Shown piece after piece: positions 33,633 through 41,643 of a DNA stretch of 64,000 bases (the first letter of the stretch is position 1; every line of letters begins with the position of its first letter). Source of the stretch: JABCPE02 sp963518845 (lineage in GTDB: Bacteria; Bacteroidota; Bacteroidia; Flavobacteriales; Weeksellaceae); assembly GCA_963518845.1 (NCBI GenBank), contig CAUQKV010000004.1, positions 1 to 64,000 of the forward strand. Direction: 5' to 3'. The notes beneath the pieces are model-generated. The model saw only the letters and a program-made list of their open reading frames with translations. It made no database searches and was not told the origin of the DNA. The position numbers were made by a program, and so were the translations under genes.

Positions 33633-33671
33633 AAAAGTTTTCCCGAAAGCTCCCTTTCGGGAAAACTTTAT
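33633..33671 (-). terminator. Strong terminator after tuf
   Basis: AAAGTTTTCCCGAAAG pairs perfectly with CTTTCGGGAAAACTTT around CTCC, followed by Ts on the minus strand. It lies between tuf and tRNA-Trp, so the tRNA depends on read-through or its own start. Confidence 0.92.
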
Positions 33672-33683
33672 TATACTAAATGA

Positions 33684-34871
33684 TTAGTCTAAAATTTCAG
33701 TTACCTGACCAGCACCTACTGTTCTACCTCCTTCTCTAATCGCAAATCTAAGACCTACATTAAGAGCGATTGGTTGTAACAATTCTACTGTAATTGTCAA
33801 GTTATCACCAGGCATTACCATTTCTACACCATCTGGTAAGAAGATTTCACCTGTAACATCCGTTGTTCTTACATAGAACTGAGGACGATATTTGTTGTGG
33901 AATGGAGTGTGTCTTCCTCCTTCTTCTTTAGAAAGGATATAAACCTCAGCTTTGAATTTTTTATGTGGAGTTACAGATCCTTGTTTAGCGATAACCATAC
34001 CTCTTCTGATATCAGTTTTCTCGATACCTCTCAACAATAGACCAACATTATCTCCTGCCTCTCCTCTATCAAGGATTTTTCTAAACATCTCTACCCCTGT
34101 TACAGTAGAAGTTAATTTCTCAGCACCCATACCAATGATATCAACAGGATCACCTGTATTGATAACACCAGACTCAATTCTACCTGTAGCTACAGTACCT
34201 CTACCTGTAATAGAGAATACATCTTCTATCGGCATCAAGAATGGCTTATCTTGATCTCTCACTGGTTGCTCGATCCAGTTATCTACAGCATCCATCAATT
34301 CTTCTACCGTAGCAACCCATTTAGGTTCACCATTAAGAGCACCAAGAGCAGAACCTTTGATTACTGGAGAGTTATCTCCATCATATTCATAAGAAGAAAG
34401 AAGATCTCTCAACTCAAGCTCTACCAATTCTAACAATTCTGGGTCATCCACCATATCCACTTTGTTCATGAACACAACGATTCTTGGAACATTTACCTGA
34501 CGACAAAGCAAGATATGCTCTCTCGTTTGTGGCATAGGCCCATCAGTTGCAGCACACACAAGGATAGCTCCATCCATTTGAGCAGCACCAGTTACCATGT
34601 TTTTAACATAGTCGGCGTGACCAGGACAGTCTACATGGGCATAGTGTCTGTTTTCTGTTTCATATTCAATATGTGAAGTATTAATTGTAATACCTCTTTC
34701 TTTTTCTTCTGGAGCTGAGTCAATTGCAGAGAAATCTCTCTTTTCAGCCAATCCTTTGTCTGACAATACTTTAGATATTGCAGCAGTCAAAGTAGTCTTA
34801 CCGTGGTCAACGTGACCAATTGTACCAATGTTCAAGTGCGGTTTACTACGATTAAACGTTTCCTTTGCCAT
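33684..34871 (-). CDS. tuf: Elongation factor Tu
   Basis: GTPase that carries aminoacyl-tRNA to the ribosome, 395 residues. G1 is GHVDHGKTTLT (about 18-28), G3 is DCPGHADYVKNM, G4 is NKVD, and the switch I block is EEKERGITINTSHIEYE. Domains 2 and 3 follow (GTVATGRIESGVINTGD; MVMPGDNLTITVEL). It is the only copy in the window. Confidence 0.99.
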   Translation of the reverse strand: MAKETFNRSKPHLNIGTIGHVDHGKTTLTAAISKVLSDKGLAEKRDFSAIDSAPEEKERGITINTSHIEYETENRHYAHVDCPGHADYVKNMVTGAAQMDGAILVCAATDGPMPQTREHILLCRQVNVPRIVVFMNKVDMVDDPELLELVELELRDLLSSYEYDGDNSPVIKGSALGALNGEPKWVATVEELMDAVDNWIEQPVRDQDKPFLMPIEDVFSITGRGTVATGRIESGVINTGDPVDIIGMGAEKLTSTVTGVEMFRKILDRGEAGDNVGLLLRGIEKTDIRRGMVIAKQGSVTPHKKFKAEVYILSKEEGGRHTPFHNKYRPQFYVRTTDVTGEIFLPDGVEMVMPGDNLTITVELLQPIALNVGLRFAIREGGRTVGAGQVTEILD

Positions 34872-34915
34872 GATTTAAATTATTTTATGTTTAAACTATT
34901 TTTTCAATTCAGTGT

Positions 34916-34944
34916 GCAAATATAATCATTTTTTTGAATATCAA
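34916..34944 (-). promoter_or_regulatory. Promoter of tuf
   Basis: TTG (34942-34944), 17 bases, then TATATTTGC (34916-34924) on the minus strand, an excellent match to the consensus; leader about 38 bases. Confidence 0.75.
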
Positions 34945-34997
34945 GAAAAAAAATAAAAAAATATACATTTCTATTCTTTACCTTATATATTTAATCA

Positions 34998-35031
34998 AAA
35001 AAAATCTCAAAGAAATTTCTTTGAGATTTTA
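34998..35031 (-). terminator. Terminator of the carbonic anhydrase gene
   Basis: AAAATCTCAAAGAAA pairs with TTTCTTTGAGATTTT and, on the minus strand, runs into a stretch of T. Confidence 0.85.
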
Positions 35032-35045
35032 ATTATTCAACCTAA

Positions 35046-35795
35046 TTATAAGGACTCAAAAACAGTTCTACTTCCTGTTTTTTGAATTGGTCTATAATTA
35101 TGATTATACAAATCTGTGAACTTTTTAAGCTGTGCATCAGAAATTGTAAGAACTTCTTTGAACACTATCCAGTTCATCCCTTGTGAACAAGGTGGAGTTG
35201 TAAGTGATCCTGTATAGTTATAATATTTTTTGTTGTTAGGCAACATCGCCAACGGATTTATTGTATTATTTGTAGCAACTTCTTGATTCTTAACGTTAGG
35301 GAAAGAATTGATATATTGTGCGAACTCAGCATTATCCGCTCCTCCTCCTTTAATCAACAATCCTAAAATAACGATAGCTCCTGTTGCCTCATTTTGGTGA
35401 ACAAAATGCACTTCCAATGGAGAGAACTTCCCATCTACAGAATGCTCACTATGTCCATGATAATGGAATTGTTTAAGTTTATAGGCAACACCATTGTAGG
35501 TGATACTACTTTTTCCATCTGTATTAATTTGCACAGTATGCCCATTGTTCACAGCCTTAGCAGAAAATGCTGAATAATTAAAAGTAATCGCTGGAAGTGT
35601 CGCCTTTGTAGTCGCAGTAGTTACAATGTTAATCGGCGACTGAACCAATCCTGCACACTCAGAATACCCTTGATTATGCCAATTAGGATTTTCATAATCC
35701 CAATGAGCTTGTTTAGAATCAGGAATTTGAACTTCCTCATCTCTTGAACACGCAACGAGAGCTAAAAAAGCTCCACATAAAAGAACCTTTCTCAT
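35046..35795 (-). CDS. Alpha-class carbonic anhydrase lipoprotein
   Basis: Catalyses CO2 hydration; 249 residues. MRKVLLCGAFLALVACSRDE is a lipoprotein signal with Cys16, so the enzyme is anchored in the envelope. HWDYENPNWHNQGYSECAG and QSPINI are conserved. The zinc ligands are in FHYHGHSEHSVDG and EVHFVHQ, and LTTPPCSQGMNWIVFKE closes the active site. Alpha-class enzymes need export in bacteria, which fits the signal. It probably supplies bicarbonate or buffers the periplasm. It is a single gene with its own terminator. Confidence 0.95.
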   Translation of the reverse strand: MRKVLLCGAFLALVACSRDEEVQIPDSKQAHWDYENPNWHNQGYSECAGLVQSPINIVTTATTKATLPAITFNYSAFSAKAVNNGHTVQINTDGKSSITYNGVAYKLKQFHYHGHSEHSVDGKFSPLEVHFVHQNEATGAIVILGLLIKGGGADNAEFAQYINSFPNVKNQEVATNNTINPLAMLPNNKKYYNYTGSLTTPPCSQGMNWIVFKEVLTISDAQLKKFTDLYNHNYRPIQKTGSRTVFESL

Positions 35796-35957
35796 AATGT
35801 TATAATTTAAATTTTTGATTGTTTTAGTTTTAAATACAAAGAAACCTTTACTTATGTTTGTTTCTTTTAATCATTGCAAATATAACTGAGGTTTTTATAA
35901 AATATTATACTTGATTATATGATAAAAATCATGTTTTAAAAAAAATGTTCGTTTTAA

Positions 35958-35998
35958 AAAAAACAAATAACTCCAAGGAAATTCCTTAGAGTTATTAT
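35958..35998 (-). terminator. Terminator of tRNA-Cys
   Basis: AATAACTCTAAGGAA pairs with TTCCTTGGAGTTATT on the minus strand and is followed by a T-run. Confidence 0.85.
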
Positions 35999-36000
35999 TG

Positions 36001-36071
36001 AGGTTCCGAGCGGATTCGAACCGCTGTAGATGGTTTTGCAGACCACTGCCTAGCCGCTCGGCCACGGAACC
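36001..36071 (-). tRNA. tRNA-Cys (GCA anticodon)
   Basis: A 71-base tRNA beginning GGTTCCGTGGCCGAGCGGC on the minus strand. The anticodon loop CTGCAAA gives GCA, the T-arm is GGTTCGAAT, the acceptor arms GGTTCC and GGAACC pair, and the discriminator is T as expected for Cys. Confidence 0.96.
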
Positions 36072-36084
36072 ATTTTTGAATGGT

Positions 36085-36116
36085 GCAAAAGTAGTAAAAG
36101 TTTTTTATTTAATCAA
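36085..36116 (-). promoter_or_regulatory. Promoter of tRNA-Cys
   Basis: TTG (36114-36116), 20 bases, then TACTTTTGC (36085-36093) on the minus strand; the start would lie a few bases before the tRNA 5' end. Confidence 0.65.
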
Positions 36117-36284
36117 AATATTGATAGATATTTTTCCATTTGAAATTAACTAACTGATTATCAAATATATTAATAAACTTATTTTTACTTTTAAAATAAA
36201 TTTGACTTCTACTATGCTCTATTTTTCCGATATTTGGCGAGTAAAATAAGCGGAAGCAGACTTTAAATTAACTTTTTCAGGAAA

Positions 36285-38159
36285 ATGAATTACATCAGCG
36301 TAGAAAATCTTACCAAGACTTACGGCATAGTTACTTTATTTGAGGATATTTCTTTTAATATCAATGAAGGGGACAAAATCGCCATCGTTGCCAAAAACGG
36401 AAGCGGAAAAACTACTTTGCTCAATATTCTAATGGGCAAAGACTTTGCAGATAGCGGAATAGTGGTCATCAATAAAGATATTCAGGTGGTTTTATTTGAC
36501 CAAGAAATACACTTTGAGAGCGGACAGACCATCACAGAATTTATCATGAGTCTGGATTCTCCGCCTGTACAGGCATTGAAAAATTACCAAAAGTCGCTGA
36601 CTTCTGATGACACCGAATTCATAGAAAGGGCATTCATAGAAATGGAAAACCAAAAAGCATGGGGACTGGAAAACGAAATGAAACAAATCCTCTCTCAGCT
36701 GAAAATAACCGACCTAAACGCCAAAATGGACAATCTCTCTGGCGGTCAGATAAAACGCGTAGCCCTCGCCAAACTCCTGATAGAAACGAGAGTGGAACAC
36801 AAGCACACGCTACTCATCATGGACGAGCCGACCAACCACCTAGATGTAGATATGGTAGAATGGCTGGAACAATACCTATCCAGAGCTATGGTCACCCTGC
36901 TTCTTGTAACGCACGACCGCTATTTCCTTGACAGCGTGTGCGATATCATTTGGGAAATAGAAGACAAAAAACTCTATGTCCATCATGGTGCCTATGCCCA
37001 ATATTTAGAAAATAAAAGTATAAGAGAAGAAAACCTAAACGCTACCATAGACAAAGCCAACAATCTCTACCGCAAGGAGCTGGAATGGATGCGCAGACAG
37101 CCCAAAGCAAGGACTACCAAGTCCAAAAGCCGTATAGAAGCCTTCTACGAAACGGAGAAAACCGCTAAAATGGACACCAGAAAACAGGAACTAGAACTGG
37201 ATTTTGGGATGAAAAGGCTGGGCAAAAAGATTTTGGAACTGAGAAACATCAATAAAAAATTTAGTAATAAAATCATATTGGATAATTTCAGCTATCAGTT
37301 TCAGCGAGGCGAAAAAGTCGGCATCATAGGAAAAAACGGCGTAGGAAAATCTACCCTGCTGAACATCATCCAAGGTCTGGAAACCTACGACAGCGGAGAG
37401 ATAGAAGTAGGAGAGACCATCAAATTCGGGTATTTTTCCCAAAAAGGACTTACCTACCAAGAAGACCAGCGAGTGATAGATTTCATGAAAGACATTGCGG
37501 AATATTATCCTCTCGCAAATGGGAAAAGTATCTCGGCATCGCAATTTTTAAAGATGTTTCTCTTCAATGAACAGACACAATACACCACCATTTCTAACCT
37601 AAGCGGCGGCGAAAGAAGAAGACTGTATCTGATTTCTGTCCTCTTCCAAAACCCAAATTTCCTCATCTTTGATGAGCCGACTAATGATTTAGATCTGCCT
37701 ACACTTACCGTGCTGGAGAGTTTCCTTGCGCAGTTTCAGGGATGCCTCATCATTGTTTCGCACGACAGGTATTTTATGGATAAAATTGTAGACCATTTGC
37801 TAGTCTTCGAAGGCGAAGGAAAAATCAAGGATTTCATCGGTTCTTTCACTGAATACAGAGACCAACTTGCCCAAAGCAAGAACACTAAAAAAAGTGAACC
37901 TGCCAAACCGACAGAAGAAAAACAAACTAAAAATACCAATTCCAAAAGGAAACTCAGCTTCAAAGAGCAAAAAGAATTGGAAAACATAGAAAAAGAAATG
38001 CCTGTTTTAAAGGAAAAACAAGATGAAATTTTAGAAAAACTAAATAATGAAACGGATTACGGCATTATTTCTGAACTTTCACAGAAGCTGGAAGAAACCA
38101 CCAGCCAATTAGAAGCCCACGAAATGCGCTGGCTGGAATTACAAGAAATTTTAGAGTAA
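36285..38159 (+). CDS. ABC-F family ATPase (Uup-like)
   Basis: A soluble twin-ATPase of 624 residues acting on the ribosome rather than in transport; it has no membrane segments. Domain 1 has Walker A VAKNGSGKTTLL, signature LSGGQIKRVALAKLL and Walker B LLIMDEPTNHLDVD. Domain 2 has IGKNGVGKSTLLN, LSGGERRRLYLISVL and FDEPTNDLD. The interdomain linker (about 235-310) is basic, and the C-terminus (about 540-624) is a predicted coiled coil as in Uup. It could relieve stalled ribosomes. Single gene; terminator shared with rpsA. Confidence 0.93.
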   Translation: MNYISVENLTKTYGIVTLFEDISFNINEGDKIAIVAKNGSGKTTLLNILMGKDFADSGIVVINKDIQVVLFDQEIHFESGQTITEFIMSLDSPPVQALKNYQKSLTSDDTEFIERAFIEMENQKAWGLENEMKQILSQLKITDLNAKMDNLSGGQIKRVALAKLLIETRVEHKHTLLIMDEPTNHLDVDMVEWLEQYLSRAMVTLLLVTHDRYFLDSVCDIIWEIEDKKLYVHHGAYAQYLENKSIREENLNATIDKANNLYRKELEWMRRQPKARTTKSKSRIEAFYETEKTAKMDTRKQELELDFGMKRLGKKILELRNINKKFSNKIILDNFSYQFQRGEKVGIIGKNGVGKSTLLNIIQGLETYDSGEIEVGETIKFGYFSQKGLTYQEDQRVIDFMKDIAEYYPLANGKSISASQFLKMFLFNEQTQYTTISNLSGGERRRLYLISVLFQNPNFLIFDEPTNDLDLPTLTVLESFLAQFQGCLIIVSHDRYFMDKIVDHLLVFEGEGKIKDFIGSFTEYRDQLAQSKNTKKSEPAKPTEEKQTKNTNSKRKLSFKEQKELENIEKEMPVLKEKQDEILEKLNNETDYGIISELSQKLEETTSQLEAHEMRWLELQEILE

Positions 38160-38182
38160 TATTCCTTTTGTATAAAGACAAA

Positions 38183-38218
38183 TAAAATCCCGCTTGCTAA
38201 ACAGCAGCGGGATTTTTG
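38183..38218. terminator. Bidirectional terminator between ABC-F gene and rpsA
   Basis: AAATCCCGCT pairs with AGCGGGATTT around TGCTAAACAGC, with a T-run on the right. Confidence 0.88.
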
Positions 38219-38237
38219 TATTTAGAAATGGGATGGA

Positions 38238-40007
38238 TTATTTCCCTCCATCCATTTTCTTTTTCAATTCTGCAAGAGCATCAATGTCTCCAAGAGTTGT
38301 TTTTTCTTCACTTGAAGAAGACTTAGCTGCAGCTTCTTTTACATTTTTCTTTTCTTCATCTCTGAAAAGACCTGTGTGAGAAACTACTACTCTCTTGAAT
38401 TCTTTGTTGAACTCAATTACTTTAAACTGAGCTTCCTCTCCTTTCTTGATTTTAGAACCATCTTCTTTTTCTAACAATCTTGAAGGGCAGAATGCTTCCA
38501 CTTCTGCATCTTCGAACTGAACCTGAGCTCCTTTATCGAAAACATCTACTGCAGTTCCTGTATGTACAGTTCCTTCAGCGTATTTAGATTCGTATTTATC
38601 CCAAGGGTTTTCAGTCAATTGTTTGTGTCCAAGAGAAAGTCTTCTAGCTTCTGTATCAAGTTCTAGAACTACTACATCTAGTTTGTCTCCTACAGCGCAG
38701 AACTCAGATGGATGCTTGATTTTCTTAGTCCAAGAAAGATCAGAGATGTAGATAAGTCCGTCTATTCCTTCTTCCAATTCTACAAACACACCGAAGTTAG
38801 TAAAGTTTCTAACAGTTCCTTTGTGTTTAGAACCTACTGGATATTTAGACTGGATGTCAGCCCATGGATCTGGAGTTAATTGCTTGATACCCAATGAAAT
38901 TTTTCTTTCATCTTTATCCAAAGTAAGAACTACTGCTTCTACCTCATCACCGATTTTCACAAAATCTCCTGCACTTCTAAGGTGAGTAGACCAAGACATT
39001 TCAGAAACATGGATAAGTCCTTCTACACCTGGAGCGATTTCCACGAACGCACCATAGTCAGCAAGAACTACTACTTTTCCTTTTACTTTGTCTCCTACTT
39101 TTAGGTCAGCAGAAAGAGCTTCCCACGGATGTGGTTCTAGCTGTTTCATACCAAGCTGAATTCTTGTTTTCTCATCATCGAAATCAAGGATTACCACTTT
39201 TACAGTTTGTCCTTCAGAAAGGAATTCTGATGGGTGGTTTACTCTTGACCAAGAAAGGTCTGTGATGTGGATAAGTCCATCTACACCACCAAGGTCGATG
39301 AATACTCCGTAAGAAGTAATGTTTTTAACAGTTCCTTCTAGAACTTGTCCTTTCTCTAATTGAGAAATGATTTCTTTTTTCTGTCCTTCGATATCAGCCT
39401 CGATAAGAGCTTTGTGAGAAACTACCACATTTTTGAACTCTGGGTTGATTTTCACTACTTTGAACTCCATCGTTTTTCCTACGAACTGGTCGTAGTCTTT
39501 GATAGGCTTCACATCGATCTGAGAACCTGGTAAGAATGCTTCGATACCGAAAACATCTACGATCATACCACCTTTTGTTCTAGACTTCACGAAACCATTT
39601 ACGATTTCACCAGACTGGTGGTATTCATTTACTTTATCCCAAGCTTTCAGTGTTCTTGCTTTTTTGTGAGAAAGCTGAAGTTGACCTGTTTTGTCTTCTC
39701 TTCTGTCTACCATTACTTCCACTTCATCACCTACTTTTAGGCCAGAGTTGTAACGGAATTCGTTGAGAGAAATTACTCCCTCAGACTTGAAATTGATGTC
39801 TACAATCGCTTCTTTGTCTGTAAGTCTTACCACTTTCCCGATGATCACATCAGATTCGGAAAGGTTGTTCAAAGAACCTTTGTAGATTTCTTCTAATTCA
39901 TTTTTTTCTTTTCTGTCCTCAGCGTTAAGACCAGACTCGAAAGAATCCCAGTCAAACTGCTCTGGAGCCACATTTTGGTTCATAAGAACCTCTTCTTGTT
40001 TTGACAT
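38238..40007 (-). CDS. rpsA: 30S ribosomal protein S1
   Basis: mRNA-binding protein of the small subunit, 589 residues with six S1 OB-fold domains. Domain starts are approximately at SDVIIGKVVRL, GEIVNGFVKSR, GQVLEGTVKNI, GDKVKGKVVVL, GSKHKGTVRNF and GTVHTGTAVDV. The last ~45 residues are a charged Ser/Lys/Glu tail. In Bacteroidetes mRNAs lack Shine-Dalgarno sequences, so S1 and AT-rich leaders matter more for initiation. It has its own promoter and a foldable 5' leader (40042-40117). Confidence 0.97.
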   Translation of the reverse strand: MSKQEEVLMNQNVAPEQFDWDSFESGLNAEDRKEKNELEEIYKGSLNNLSESDVIIGKVVRLTDKEAIVDINFKSEGVISLNEFRYNSGLKVGDEVEVMVDRREDKTGQLQLSHKKARTLKAWDKVNEYHQSGEIVNGFVKSRTKGGMIVDVFGIEAFLPGSQIDVKPIKDYDQFVGKTMEFKVVKINPEFKNVVVSHKALIEADIEGQKKEIISQLEKGQVLEGTVKNITSYGVFIDLGGVDGLIHITDLSWSRVNHPSEFLSEGQTVKVVILDFDDEKTRIQLGMKQLEPHPWEALSADLKVGDKVKGKVVVLADYGAFVEIAPGVEGLIHVSEMSWSTHLRSAGDFVKIGDEVEAVVLTLDKDERKISLGIKQLTPDPWADIQSKYPVGSKHKGTVRNFTNFGVFVELEEGIDGLIYISDLSWTKKIKHPSEFCAVGDKLDVVVLELDTEARRLSLGHKQLTENPWDKYESKYAEGTVHTGTAVDVFDKGAQVQFEDAEVEAFCPSRLLEKEDGSKIKKGEEAQFKVIEFNKEFKRVVVSHTGLFRDEEKKNVKEAAAKSSSSEEKTTLGDIDALAELKKKMDGGK

Positions 40008-40041
40008 AAAAATATCACTTTGTATTCCTTTTTTCTCAGTA

Positions 40042-40117
40042 TTGGCGGCGTGTGGGACTGAAAAATCGGGAAGAAGTTAGGTATTAAATTTCTCTGTTTC
40101 CGCCAAAATTTCCCACA
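40042..40117 (-). other. Foldable leader of rpsA mRNA (pseudoknot or two-state switch)
   Basis: On the minus strand, in order, the elements are TGTGGGA (40117-40111), TTGGCGG (40106-40100), then about 42 bases, TCCCACA (40057-40051) and CCGCCAA (40048-40042). Each pair is a perfect 7-bp complement, but they cross (1-2-1'-2'). They must therefore form a pseudoknot or be mutually exclusive hairpins. The element starts at the predicted transcription start and ends 34 bases before the ATG. S1 controls its own mRNA through leader structure in E. coli; the same here is inference. Confidence 0.6.
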
Positions 40118-40125
40118 AAAACGCT

Positions 40126-40134
40126 GCAAAGATA
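40126..40134 (-). promoter_or_regulatory. -7 element of the rpsA promoter
   Basis: On the minus strand this reads TATCTTTGC, a full consensus match; the start is near 40119. The 368-base gap 40008-40375 otherwise holds the rpsA leader on the left and AT-rich DNA with the divergent promoter on the right; no ORF is seen in it. Confidence 0.65.
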
Positions 40135-40339
40135 ATCTTTTTTTTGAATTAAAGCTTTAATAATCAAAGTTTTTCTTTTTTATTTAATTCCATTTTCAAA
40201 AAAGTTATTTTTCTTGGTTTTAGAATTTAAAACATTGAAAAACAAACTATTCCTAAAAATCCTACTCTTACACTCCAAAAAAAACTATATAAATAGGCAT
40301 TTCTTTCTATTTTAATGAAAAAATATTGTAAAAAATTTT

Positions 40340-40347
40340 TAAATTTG
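40340..40347 (+). promoter_or_regulatory. -7 element for the lipoprotein at 40376
   Basis: TAAATTTG fits the consensus and gives a leader of about 22 bases. No TTG is seen at the expected -33 distance. Confidence 0.5.
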
Positions 40348-40375
40348 TACGAATAATTTTTTAAAAAATAATATT

Positions 40376-41038
40376 ATGAAAGCAAAAAAATTCATCGCTG
40401 CGGGTATTTTAGCAGCATCACTACTGGGGTTACAATCTTGTAACAAAGCAAAAGAAGCTGTAAATGCAGCAAAGGAAGCAGCAAATGAGGCTTCGGGAAA
40501 AGAAAAAGTTGATTACAAACTATTTTCTGATCCAGTACAAACTAAAAAATGGTATGATACTGTAGTAGAAAAACTTGGCGAAAATGCAAAAATAACTGAT
40601 GAAGTAAGATTCATAGTTACCAAAAATTCTGATAAAGTTGTTAAAACAGATGATGATTCAGATGATCTCAGTCTTTCTATTGTTTACCAAGACAATGTAG
40701 ACAAGAGAAGAGTTCAACAAATCAATTATAGCTCTAGTTTTGGATGGAGAGAACCACAGACTATGGAAATCGATGTAATTGGTGTAAATGCAGAGGAATT
40801 CCGTTTAGAAGATGAGTTATTTAACTTCAAAGAAGTAACAGCTGAAACAATACAAAAAGTAGTAGATGATGCTTGGAAGAAATACAAAGATGATGAGAAG
40901 TTTGAATACCAATATGTTTATACCATTGAAATTAAAAAGAATTTGATAGATGTTTCTATAAAAGGAAAACTGAAATCTAATGGACAAGAAAAATTTGGTT
41001 ACTACAAAACAGATTTCAAAGGAAATCCTGTAAAATAA
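40376..41038 (+). CDS. Lipoprotein of unknown function
   Basis: A 220-residue lipoprotein: MKAKKFIAAGILAASLLGLQ followed by SCNKAKEAVNAAKEAANEA, lipobox LQSC with Cys22 and then an Ala/Lys/Glu-rich helix like a tether. The remaining ~170 residues form a single globular domain (DEVRFIVTKNSDKVVKTDDD, then SIVYQDNVDKRRVQQINYSS) that I cannot place in a family. It has a clean terminator and no operon partner. An envelope stress or housekeeping role would be a guess. Confidence 0.8.
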   Translation: MKAKKFIAAGILAASLLGLQSCNKAKEAVNAAKEAANEASGKEKVDYKLFSDPVQTKKWYDTVVEKLGENAKITDEVRFIVTKNSDKVVKTDDDSDDLSLSIVYQDNVDKRRVQQINYSSSFGWREPQTMEIDVIGVNAEEFRLEDELFNFKEVTAETIQKVVDDAWKKYKDDEKFEYQYVYTIEIKKNLIDVSIKGKLKSNGQEKFGYYKTDFKGNPVK

Positions 41039-41051
41039 AAATCAATAGCAA

Positions 41052-41081
41052 GAAACCGCAGAGCCTTCTGCGGTTTTTTTA
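41052..41081 (+). terminator. Terminator after the lipoprotein gene
   Basis: AACCGCAGA pairs with TCTGCGGTT around GCCT, followed by seven T. Confidence 0.9.
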
Positions 41082-41123
41082 TTGAATACAAAAAGGTAGG
41101 AATTTGGTTTTGATACAATTAAA

Positions 41124-41153
41124 TTGTTACTTCGTAAAAAATAATTAAATTTG
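41124..41153 (+). promoter_or_regulatory. Promoter of the Fur-like gene, leaderless
   Basis: TTG (41124-41126), 19 bases, then TAAATTTG (41146-41153). With a start about 7 bases downstream, transcription begins at or next to the ATG at 41160. Confidence 0.65.
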
Positions 41154-41159
41154 CCCACT

Positions 41160-41630
41160 ATGGAAAACAAAGTGAATAGTAAAAGTATAGAAGCCATCAA
41201 GGAGGTTCTGCGGAATTACTTGAAAGAAAAGGGACTGAGAAACACTCCTGAGAGATACACTATCTTGGAGGAAATATACAATTACAACAAGCACTTTAAT
41301 GTAGATGACCTCCATCTACTAATGCTGCAGAAAAAATACCACATCAGTAAAGCGACTATCTATAACACGATAGAGGTTTTTCTAGATGCCGGGCTGGTCA
41401 GAAAACATCAGTTCGGCGAAAGTTCCACCTATGAAAAATCCTATTTTGACCGCCAGCACGACCATATCGTTATCTACAAAGATAGTTCGCAGAAAGAAAT
41501 AGAGGAAATCATAGAGTTCTGCGACCCAAGAATCCAAGCGATAAAGGAGTCTATAGAAAGCGCTTTCGGTGTATCCATAGACAGCCACACGCTCTATTTC
41601 TACGGACAAAAGAAGGAGGCTACTCCATAA
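41160..41630 (+). CDS. Fur-family regulator lacking the structural zinc cysteines
   Basis: A DNA-binding metalloregulator of 156 residues from ATG 41160; an upstream TTG is not needed. The winged helix covers about 15-90: RNTPERYTILEEIYNYNKHF, then HISKATIYNTIEVFLDAGLV. The regulatory metal motif HDH is at 100-102. In Fur and most relatives a CxxC follows (H-L-I-C-x-x-C), but here those positions are Ile105 and Asp108, and the C-terminal CxxxxC is also absent; only FCDPRI keeps one Cys. So the structural zinc site is lost, as in some Irr-like members. The OstA-like gene starts 13 bases later, suggesting an operon. Confidence 0.88.
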   Translation: MENKVNSKSIEAIKEVLRNYLKEKGLRNTPERYTILEEIYNYNKHFNVDDLHLLMLQKKYHISKATIYNTIEVFLDAGLVRKHQFGESSTYEKSYFDRQHDHIVIYKDSSQKEIEEIIEFCDPRIQAIKESIESAFGVSIDSHTLYFYGQKKEATP

Positions 41631-41643
41631 AAACACCCATTTT

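Noticed and set aside
40371..40375. Shine-Dalgarno sites as start evidence
   Set aside because: Leaders here are AT-rich and lack convincing GGAGG, as usual in Bacteroidetes, so starts were chosen by family alignment and signal peptides.
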